Origin: Bacillota bacterium | GTDB taxonomy: Bacteria > Bacillota > Bacilli > Alicyclobacillales > Alicyclobacillaceae | Direction: 5' to 3' | DNA length: 8,266 bases | Assembly (NCBI GenBank): GCA_021820805.1 | Contig: JAKADF010000127.1 | Location: 1-8,266 of the forward strand | Part shown: piece by piece, positions 1-4,854 of the stretch | Numbering within the stretch: the first letter of the stretch is position 1 | Layout of the letters: each line of letters starts with the position of its first letter | Notes under the pieces: model-generated | What the model was told of the DNA's origin: nothing | Database searches by the model: none | What the model saw: only the letters and a program-made list of their open reading frames with translations | Position numbers and translations under genes: made by a program

Positions 1-6
1 AAATAG

Positions 7-24
7 TTATCAACATGTTGATAA
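7..24. repeat. 18-bp perfect palindrome (operator- or DnaA-box-like)
   Basis: TTATCAACATGTTGATAA is its own reverse complement over all 18 bases. Each half (TTATCAACA) differs from the DnaA box TTATCCACA at one base, so the site can be read as two abutting inverted DnaA-like boxes or as a dyad operator for an unidentified regulator. The mismatch falls in the normally conserved CACA part of the box, which weakens the DnaA reading. The window edge hides what lies to the left. Confidence 0.6.
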
Positions 25-69
25 GTTTGACCTACATACATAAATAAAATACTCATTAAAACGCTAAAA

Positions 70-89
70 AACCGCGGTATACCGCAGTT
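70..89. repeat. imperfect palindrome around GCGGTATACCGC
   Basis: The core GCGGTATACCGC (74-85) is a perfect 12-bp palindrome. Beyond one mismatched pair (73/86), three further pairs (72/87, 71/88, 70/89) extend the symmetry to 20 bases. It is GC-rich in a clearly AT-rich setting, which makes it stand out. It could be a protein-binding site or the stem of a small hairpin with almost no loop. No function is assigned. Confidence 0.45.
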
Positions 90-105
90 GTCCACCTGTG
101 AATAT
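88..105. other. abutting inverted DnaA-box-like 9-mers
   Basis: TTGTCCACC at 88-96 matches TTATCCACA at 7 of 9 positions. On the opposite strand, 105-97 reads ATATTCACA, matching the relaxed box TTATNCACA at 8 of 9. The two abut head to head with no spacer, as do the half-sites of the palindrome at 7-24. These are weak boxes taken singly; the repeated arrangement is the only reason to list them. Confidence 0.25.
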
Positions 106-471
106 CATTTTTACTGTCAAAGATGAGATATAACAAAGACATTCTATATATTAGATCGGAAATTATTTTTGTGTATATAACTTTCCGAAACTTGAGCAAA
201 CATTATTTAAAAGGTTAACTTATAGTCAATGAGAGGATACTAGCTTTGCCGTATTCGTTCATGTTTAGCAGTATTTGGATCTATCCCAAAATACAGCTTT
301 CGATTCTTCAAGATGTTCACGGTAAACGCATGAGTCCACAAATCAAACTTGGTTAAACTGCACTTTTTAGTCAATTGTCCTTCAAGGTTAAACAAACATT
401 TAGTATTATGGAGTACGTTAAGCCACAAACAGTATGGCTCCTGTCAGCACTATAAGAAAAGGAGGATCGCG

Positions 472-1722
472 ATGAAAATTGGGTCGACCTTTTATTTGAG
501 TCGTGTTCTTGGCAATTTTGTTTACTTATCGACTAATGAATTCATTGGTCGACTAAAGGATTTCGTTGTAGATGCGAACGCGATCCGTCCAAAAGTTATT
601 GCTGCACGAATACGCAATGGACACGATTCATGGTTTGTTTCTTTTGATGCCGTTCATATAGAAAAAGTGAAATCGCAATACCGAATTGTATGCAGCAATC
701 CGTCCCGCTTCTCATACCAAACAGACAGCACATTTATGGTTGCAAAACATGTCTTAGACAAGCAGCTAATCGACATTGATGGCAGAAAACTCGTCCGTGT
801 GAATGATGTGCGGCTTGCAACCCTGTCAGGCGGAACGTACGTGGTTGCAGTAGACGTAGGATTTGAAGGTTTACTTAGGAGACTTGGCGTAGCAAAACCA
901 GCAAAAAAACTACTAAAGCCTTTTAATATCTCTATCCCATCCAACCTTTTATTGTGGGATGAAGTTGAAGCGGTTAGGTTTGATCAAAATGGAATTCGTT
1001 TGTCCAAAGTTTCGTCAAAGTTATCAACCATGCATCCTTCTGATTTGGCGGATATACTTGAGGATCTAAACACCAAATCACAATTAGATATTTTTACATC
1101 TCTCGATGAAGAAACGAAGCTGGACGTTCTGGAGGAACTAGAGACTGAAGCTCAGGTCTCTGTCATGGAGCAACTTACCGTTCAAGAAGCTGCTGCAATT
1201 CTTGAAAAGTTACCGCCAGATGAAGCTGCGGATATTATTGAAGAACTGGAAGAGGAAACTACAAACGAAATTCTTGGTGCAATGCATCCAAGGTCATCGG
1301 ACGCTATCCAAACGCTGCTTCAATATAAGGACGATACAGTAGGCAGTGTCATGACCACTGACCACCTGTCATTTAGACAGTCAGTAATGGCCCTTGACGT
1401 CATCGAGTCACTGCGCAGAATTAAACCAGATGCAGACAGAGTGTACTATTTATATGTCGTTGATCGGTCGAATCAATTGATTGGCACGATCTCGCTTAGA
1501 GACCTAATCATCGCTAGGCCGTCGGACACTTTGGGCAGTTTTACTGATAGAAATGTCGTTTATGTCAAAGATACCGACGATACGGAAGTCCTTTTTGACA
1601 TAGTGGAAAAATATAACCTTCTTGCCGTTCCTGTTGTGGACCAGGCACAAAAGTTAATCGGCGTCGTAACCATTAATGACGTTATTCACAATCTAAAAAG
1701 AACTCGTAAGGGACGGTTTTAG
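472..1722 (+). CDS. MgtE-type Mg2+-sensor protein (PRC-like, MgtE_N, CBS-CBS) without a pore domain
   Basis: This is a soluble protein of 416 residues. The ATG at 472 is chosen because AGGAGG at 460-465 sits 6 bases before it; the frame stays open upstream to 349 but without such a site. Residues about 7-75 and 90-140 look like PRC-barrel-type beta repeats (for example VYLSTNEFIGRLKDFVVD). Residues about 184-285 are an MgtE_N helical repeat domain (MHPSDLADILEDL, LPPDEAADIIEELEEE), rich in acidic residues. Residues about 289-350 and 352-412 are two CBS domains, beginning near the typical DDTVGSVMT motif. In MgtE channels MgtE_N and CBS bind Mg2+ and close the pore when cytosolic Mg2+ is high. 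The five-helix MgtE pore is absent: the protein ends at residue 416 just after CBS2 with a basic tail. Its stop codon overlaps the ribosome binding site of the NRAMP gene downstream, so the two are surely co-translated. Inference: a cytosolic Mg2+ sensor or regulator acting on that transporter. Confidence 0.9.
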   Translation: MKIGSTFYLSRVLGNFVYLSTNEFIGRLKDFVVDANAIRPKVIAARIRNGHDSWFVSFDAVHIEKVKSQYRIVCSNPSRFSYQTDSTFMVAKHVLDKQLIDIDGRKLVRVNDVRLATLSGGTYVVAVDVGFEGLLRRLGVAKPAKKLLKPFNISIPSNLLLWDEVEAVRFDQNGIRLSKVSSKLSTMHPSDLADILEDLNTKSQLDIFTSLDEETKLDVLEELETEAQVSVMEQLTVQEAAAILEKLPPDEAADIIEELEEETTNEILGAMHPRSSDAIQTLLQYKDDTVGSVMTTDHLSFRQSVMALDVIESLRRIKPDADRVYYLYVVDRSNQLIGTISLRDLIIARPSDTLGSFTDRNVVYVKDTDDTEVLFDIVEKYNLLAVPVVDQAQKLIGVVTINDVIHNLKRTRKGRF

Positions 1723-1733
1723 GAGGCATTCAA

Positions 1734-2972
1734 TTGTCATCACGTCGTTCATTCTTGAAACAGATATTATTCTTCTTTGCTCTTATTGGGCCTGGCATCA
1801 TTACTGGCAGTGTCGATAATGATGCTGGGGGTATCACGACATATTCAGTAGCAGGTGCAACATACGGGTATAACATGATTTGGACTTTGATTCCAGCTTT
1901 TATCGCCTTGCTGATTGTCCAAGAAATGAATGCACGTATGGGAATCGTCACCGGTAAAGGGCTTGCTGACCTCATCAGGGAAAACGCTGGTGTAAAAATT
2001 ACTTTTTTCATCTTCGTTGGGTTATTGCTTGCTGACGTCGGTAATACCATGACAGAATTCGCTGGTGTGGCAGGAAGCATGCAGATTTTCGGAATTAGTA
2101 AATATATTGCGATCCCGATTACAGCGTTTGCGGTATGGATATTGGTTGTAAAAGGCTCATACCGCGTTGCTGAAAAGATTTTTCTCATTTTTAGTGCAGC
2201 ACTACTGTCATACATAGTATCTGCACTCGCAGGCAAACCCGACTGGGGTGCTATTGGAAGCGCCACGATTCATCCACACTTTCCTGTGAACCTTGGCTCA
2301 GTTTCTCTTGTAATAGGCTTAGTTGGTACAACAATTGCTCCATGGATGCAGTTTTATATGCAATCAGCGGTAATCGAGAAAAATCTCCGAATCGAGGACT
2401 ATAAATACACTTTAATTGACGTAATTGTAGGGTGTGTAGCAACAGTAGCGGTTGCGTTCTTTATTATGGTCGCATGTGGATCAACCTTGTTTGTAAATGG
2501 TCACGGAACACAAATATCGGACGCTAAGGATGCCGCACTAGCGCTTAAACCACTTGCGGGTGCTATGGCATCACAGATCTTCGCTTTTGGCCTTTTTGTG
2601 GCTTCCGTGTTTTCGGCGACAATCCTTCCGGTAGCGACTGCTTTCTATGTGTGCGAAGCTTTCGGATTTGAAGCTGGAATTGAACGCAAGTGGAAAGAAG
2701 CACCGCAATTCTATGTTCTTTACACAATCATTCTCGTTCTTGGCGCTGGAATCATTTTAACACCCCATGCTCCACTTATCACGATTACGCTCTGGTCTCA
2801 ACAAGTGAATGGCATCCTGTTGCCCATTGTTCTCATCTGTATGATGCTGCTTGTTAACAACAAAGAAATCATGGGTAAATATACGAATAAAACATGGATG
2901 AATGTGCTTGGATGGACTACGATAACGATACTGGTGCTTTTATCTGGACTTCTTTTTGCTCTTTCTCTGTAA
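1734..2972 (+). CDS. NRAMP-family transporter of the magnesium (NRMT) type
   Basis: This is a polytopic membrane protein of 412 residues with about 11 predicted helices, the NRAMP/SLC11 (LeuT-like) fold. The start is TTG at 1734, set by AGGAGG at 1721-1726 with a 7-base spacer. In canonical NRAMP Mn/Fe transporters helix 1 carries DPGN and helix 6 carries a Met-Pro-His motif. Here helix 1 reads DNDAGG (residues 28-33; DAGG replaces DPGN) and helix 6 reads TTIAPW (199-204), so the transition-metal-binding Met becomes Ala202 and the His becomes Trp204. From family knowledge, these replacements characterise NRAMP-related magnesium transporters, which have a wider site for hydrated Mg2+ and are not proton-coupled. 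Only 11 bases separate it from the MgtE-type sensor gene upstream, which supports a magnesium role. An automatic label of MntH (Mn2+/Fe2+ uptake) would probably be wrong. Mn2+ may also be carried. Confidence 0.88.
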   Translation: MSSRRSFLKQILFFFALIGPGIITGSVDNDAGGITTYSVAGATYGYNMIWTLIPAFIALLIVQEMNARMGIVTGKGLADLIRENAGVKITFFIFVGLLLADVGNTMTEFAGVAGSMQIFGISKYIAIPITAFAVWILVVKGSYRVAEKIFLIFSAALLSYIVSALAGKPDWGAIGSATIHPHFPVNLGSVSLVIGLVGTTIAPWMQFYMQSAVIEKNLRIEDYKYTLIDVIVGCVATVAVAFFIMVACGSTLFVNGHGTQISDAKDAALALKPLAGAMASQIFAFGLFVASVFSATILPVATAFYVCEAFGFEAGIERKWKEAPQFYVLYTIILVLGAGIILTPHAPLITITLWSQQVNGILLPIVLICMMLLVNNKEIMGKYTNKTWMNVLGWTTITILVLLSGLLFALSL

Positions 2973-3010
2973 CATTGTAAAAAATTGTGGCTTTCGGCGA
3001 ATAGACACGA

Positions 3011-3019
3011 TGGTATAAT
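3011..3019 (+). promoter_or_regulatory. extended -10 promoter for the riboswitch/hydrolase unit
   Basis: TGGTATAAT at 3011-3019 is a perfect TATAAT hexamer with the extended TG element. No good -35 exists at 17 bases (CTTTCG at 2991-2996), which an extended -10 can tolerate. The predicted start of transcription, near 3026, lies a few bases before the riboswitch aptamer, which is where it should be. The hexamer is one arm of an inverted repeat (3013-3019 with 3025-3031). Confidence 0.7.
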
Positions 3020-3031
3020 TATTTATTATAC
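3013..3031. repeat. inverted repeat over the -10 and transcription start
   Basis: GTATAAT (3013-3019) and ATTATAC (3025-3031) are perfect inverted copies separated by TATTT. The repeat covers the -10 element and the likely transcription start, the classic place for a repressor operator. AT-rich promoters often show such symmetry by chance, and the 5-base spacing does not match the Fur/PerR box (1-base spacer). Confidence 0.35.
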
Positions 3032-3162
3032 TGGCCGAATCACTGAGATTACTCAGTGTACGGGGGAATCACGGTTCGAAACCTTGGGGTGAATCGCTTA
3101 AAGCGACGGGTGTCTCGCCATCCGAACCCGACAACTAACCTCGGAGGCAATAACGGGAGGAT
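3031..3162 (+). promoter_or_regulatory. ydaO/yuaA-type c-di-AMP riboswitch
   Basis: The RNA shows the conserved blocks of the c-di-AMP riboswitch in order: GCCGAATC (3034-3041), a 7-bp hairpin CACTGAG/CTCAGTG (3041-3058), a TACGGGGGAA segment, small hairpins GGTT/AACC (3073-3083) and TCGCT/AGCGA (3094-3106), the GGGGTGAATC block before the latter, then CCGAACCCGACAACTAACC (3122-3140) and CGGAGGCAATAA (3142-3153). TCTCG (3113-3117) pairs with CGGGA (3154-3158). In the family, c-di-AMP binding usually turns the downstream gene off, and cell-wall hydrolases are frequent targets, as here. Only 10-14 bases lie between the last helix and the start codon, so no terminator fits. Part of the ribosome binding site (GGAGG, 3156-3160) lies in the last helix, which suggests translational control. 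Confidence 0.93.
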
Positions 3163-3172
3163 ATCGAACTTA

Positions 3173-3967
3173 GTGCGTCTATTACATCTTGGAATATCAG
3201 CTATCTCAGCAGCGTCGCTCTTTTGTCTAGCAACTTCACCCGCATTCGCCAGTACCGTTACAGTACAGCCGAGTCAAACCTTTTGGAGCATTTCACAATC
3301 TAATCACGTATCGCTTCAGTCTCTCGAATCCGCAAACCCTTCCGTAAATCCTTCTGATTTGTCGGTAGGAACTGTATTACAACTTCCAGCAGGACAAACT
3401 TCAAGTACATATGTTGTCCACTCTGGAGACTCGTTATGGAAAATCGCGCAACGTTATAATACAAGTGTCACAAGTATCACGAAGGCAAACCCTACGCTGA
3501 GCCCTGCAGATTTGATAATTGGAACGACAATAAACATACCATCAAGTACAATGAACTCCGCTCAAACGAATTTTAACCAAAGCTCAACAAACATTTACCA
3601 ACAAAACCTTTATTGGATGGAACATGCAATTCACGCCGAAGCAGATGGAGAACCTCTTGACGCACAAATTGCAGTTGGAGACGTGATTCTTCATCGATTA
3701 GAAACAGGAACATACGGAAGCACCATAAAAGACGTGCTTTTCCAGGTAATCAATGGTCACTATCAATTTACATGCGTTGCAAATGGACAAATTTATACGA
3801 CTCCAACAGCAAGCAGCATTCAAGCTGCAAACGATGTATTAGTTAACCATGACGACATGGTACCAGGGGCTTTTGTGTTCTATAACCCAGCAAAAACAGC
3901 ATCAGGAAGTTGGGTCTGGTCTCAACCGGCGATTGCGAAGATTGGCGATTTCATTTTTGCGAAATAG
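3173..3967 (+). CDS. secreted LysM-LysM-SleB cell-wall hydrolase
   Basis: This is an exported peptidoglycan hydrolase of 264 residues. The start is taken as GTG at 3173, because the frame upstream to 3056 runs through the riboswitch and codes nonsense, and because a clean signal peptide begins here (basic start, hydrophobic stretch, cleavage likely after AFA, residue 26). The GGAGG site at 3156-3160 is 12 bases away, a rather long spacer. Residues about 28-73 and 79-123 are two LysM peptidoglycan-binding domains (VVHSGDSLWKIAQRYNTSV in the second). A Ser/Gln/Asn-rich linker (124-143) leads to a SleB/CwlJ-type (Hydrolase_2) domain at about 146-264. That domain has HAEADGE (154-160), with Glu156 the likely catalytic acid by analogy with SleB lytic transglycosylases, and FTCVANG (199-205). 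SleB acts in spore germination, but a LysM-bearing paralogue under c-di-AMP control is more likely a vegetative wall-remodelling enzyme. A strong hairpin follows, so it is probably monocistronic. Confidence 0.92.
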   Translation: MRLLHLGISAISAASLFCLATSPAFASTVTVQPSQTFWSISQSNHVSLQSLESANPSVNPSDLSVGTVLQLPAGQTSSTYVVHSGDSLWKIAQRYNTSVTSITKANPTLSPADLIIGTTINIPSSTMNSAQTNFNQSSTNIYQQNLYWMEHAIHAEADGEPLDAQIAVGDVILHRLETGTYGSTIKDVLFQVINGHYQFTCVANGQIYTTPTASSIQAANDVLVNHDDMVPGAFVFYNPAKTASGSWVWSQPAIAKIGDFIFAK

Positions 3968-3997
3968 ATCTAAGGTTCGTTGATATATCCTTATGAG

Positions 3998-4028
3998 AGA
4001 AACCAACCGATACGTACGGTTGGTTTCT
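3998..4028 (+). terminator. intrinsic terminator after the hydrolase gene
   Basis: AGAAACCAACCG (3998-4009) and CGGTTGGTTTCT (4017-4028) form a perfect 12-bp stem with a 7-base loop, 30 bases after the hydrolase stop codon. The right arm is T-rich but no clean T-run follows, so its efficiency is uncertain. The structure is symmetric enough to work in both directions. Confidence 0.7.
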
Positions 4029-4041
4029 TGATTCATAAACA

Positions 4042-4062
4042 CTTTTATCCGTTAGATAAAAG
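4042..4062. repeat. 8-bp hairpin CTTTTATC/GATAAAAG
   Basis: CTTTTATC (4042-4049) and GATAAAAG (4055-4062) form a perfect 8-bp stem with a 5-base loop, CGTTA. It follows 13 bases after the terminator hairpin and precedes the glycosyltransferase remnant. It has no T-tract and is AT-rich, so it may be a weak second terminator, part of a leader, or chance. Confidence 0.4.
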
Positions 4063-4138
4063 CCGCCTCTCCCTCCGTCACCTTTCCATACTTTAAATCC
4101 TAATGAGATGCATGAAGTCAGACACAGGAGGCTGTCAA

Positions 4139-4324
4139 TTGGCCACAAAAAAACTGGGTCTCGTTAGTGTTGTTGTCACATGTTATAACCGTAAAAACTA
4201 TATTGAAGCGTGTCTGACGAGTTTATTTTTATCGAAAGTGACCATCTTCCCTGAGTATATGTCCAGAATCCTCGTGTGGAACAGAGGATTTTCTATTTTA
4301 AAAAAGAGTAGAGTACCTTTATAA
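4139..4324 (+). pseudogene. remnant of a family 2 glycosyltransferase (N-terminus only)
   Basis: The frame begins at TTG 4139, set by AGGAGG at 4126-4131 with a 7-base spacer, the same layout as the NRAMP gene. The first residues (KKLGLVSVVVTCYNRKNYIEACLTSL) are the classic first strand and helix of a GT-A (family 2) glycosyltransferase, where a nucleotide-sugar binding fold begins. After about residue 27 (near 4230) the similarity stops: the expected Gln-x-Tyr and V-D-D-G-S motifs are missing in every frame, and the remaining 35 codons look unrelated. A complete enzyme has 230 or more residues; this one would have 61. The best explanation is an internal deletion that joined the gene's start to sequence near a downstream terminator, leaving a working translation start on a dead gene. 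A functional small peptide is much less likely. Confidence 0.7.
4267..4290 (+). terminator. intrinsic terminator hairpin
   Basis: AATCCTC (4267-4273) pairs with GAGGATT (4284-4290) around a 10-base loop, followed directly by the T-rich TTCTATTTT. It lies inside the tail of the broken glycosyltransferase frame, which fits the idea that this terminator once stood after the full gene and was brought close by a deletion. Confidence 0.6.
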
Positions 4325-4382
4325 TAAATAGAGAAGTTAATGATTATGGATACTATTTCCTGGCTTAATACCTTGTATGAAA

Positions 4383-4388
4383 TATAAT
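4383..4388 (+). promoter_or_regulatory. possible -10 element for the gene at 4412
   Basis: TATAAT at 4383-4388 is a perfect -10 hexamer 23 bases before the ATG. No convincing -35 is seen at 16-18 bases upstream. If it is used, transcription would begin around 4395, overlapping the ribosome binding site region, so the leader would be very short. An alternative promoter further upstream cannot be excluded. Confidence 0.3.
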
Positions 4389-4411
4389 TTTAAAAAAGAG
4401 GATTTTATGAT

Positions 4412-4762
4412 ATGGATAAGTTAAGAAAAGAATTAGAGTCAATCCTGAATATAAACACGGATAGTTCATCGCGAAAGTTTATATCGAATGAAGAGCGTTC
4501 TATTATCTATCGCATCGTGGATATGGAATTAATTCGGTACAAGGGCTCCGCAAGCGGAGACATTGCCGAAGGAGACGAGATTTGGAAGACAATTGATTCT
4601 TGCATTCAAGGATACTTGTGGTTGTATGAGAAAGGACTCGCCAGTTCAAGTTCCATTAAAGAAGAACTAACTTCAAAGGAAGACTTGGAAAAGTATAAGT
4701 CGATAGAAGAAGCATTCATACTTTACTCCGATTTCATGACAACTCATATTCATTTGGTGTGA
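4412..4762 (+). CDS. hypothetical protein, 116 residues
   Basis: I do not recognise this protein. The ATG at 4412 follows AGAGGA (4397-4402) at a usable 9-base distance; an ATG at 4407 in another frame stops after five codons. The product is about 116 residues, acidic and charged, probably mostly helical, with no signal peptide or membrane segment. It has no Cys cluster or P-loop; its only His residues are the two in the THIHLV C-terminus. Two parts look helical and conserved-like: EERSIIYRIVDMELIRY (about 27-43) and the stretch from EIWKTIDSCIQGYLWLYEKG onward. Its length, soluble character and sharp stop suggest a real small gene rather than a fragment. It stands between a broken gene and a convergent suf operon, so context gives no function. 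Confidence 0.65.
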   Translation: MDKLRKELESILNINTDSSSRKFISNEERSIIYRIVDMELIRYKGSASGDIAEGDEIWKTIDSCIQGYLWLYEKGLASSSSIKEELTSKEDLEKYKSIEEAFILYSDFMTTHIHLV

Positions 4763-4771
4763 TTAAGGAGC

Positions 4772-4842
4772 AAGGCAAGTCAAACAACAAGCCCCTATTC
4801 AGTTAGGATAGAGGCTTGACACTGACCCAATTTTCTTGCCTT
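4772..4842 (-). terminator. terminator of the suf operon with nested inverted repeats
   Basis: An inner stem joins 4789-4798 (AAGCCCCTAT) with 4808-4817 (ATAGAGGCTT). On the plus strand it has one C-A mismatch, but in minus-strand RNA that pair becomes a G-U wobble, giving a 10-bp stem followed by the T-rich GTTGTTTG. That polarity suits the minus-strand suf operon ending at 4855. Around it lies an outer perfect 8-bp inverted repeat, AAGGCAAG (4772-4779) with CTTGCCTT (4835-4842). The unit may also stop plus-strand transcripts from the gene ending at 4762. Confidence 0.6.
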
Positions 4843-4854
4843 CATTTCGCTTGA

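Larger units (their letters stand above)
1..471. other. gene-free, AT-rich upstream region with palindromes
   Basis: No convincing gene is visible in this stretch. Seen directly: a perfect 18-bp palindrome at 7-24, an imperfect one at 70-89, and several 9-mers close to the DnaA box. The block from about 106 to 235 is very AT-rich. No M-box magnesium riboswitch is recognisable ahead of the Mg-related operon. A minus-strand frame (TTG at 428 to stop at 240) would encode 62 residues. It is preceded by AGGAG nine bases before the TTG, but it matches no family I know and lies in a leader that must also serve the gene at 472, so it is not called. The true start of the first gene is at 472, although its frame is open back to about 349. 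Confidence 0.6.

Noticed and set aside
349..471. Upstream extension of the MgtE-type sensor frame to 349
   Set aside because: The frame is open but there is no ribosome binding site, and a textbook AGGAGG lies 6 bases before ATG 472, where the recognisable domain sequence begins.
1730..2442. Minus-strand frames opposite the NRAMP gene (1730-2266 and 2251-2442)
   Set aside because: They are fully antisense to a clearly conserved membrane protein gene and have no recognisable domains; they reflect the codon pattern of the opposite strand.
1734..2972. Annotation of the NRAMP gene as mntH (proton-coupled Mn2+ importer)
   Set aside because: The DPGN and Met-Pro-His motifs needed for that role are replaced, and the neighbour is a magnesium-sensor protein.
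3056..3172. Upstream extension of the hydrolase frame to an ATG at 3056
   Set aside because: These 39 codons lie wholly within the c-di-AMP riboswitch aptamer, and would put a basic, unlike-any-family peptide ahead of an otherwise normal signal peptide. GTG 3173 is the sensible start.
3951..4148. Minus-strand 65-residue frame over the terminator region
   Set aside because: It runs through the terminator hairpin and the second hairpin, overlaps the hydrolase stop, and has no family resemblance.
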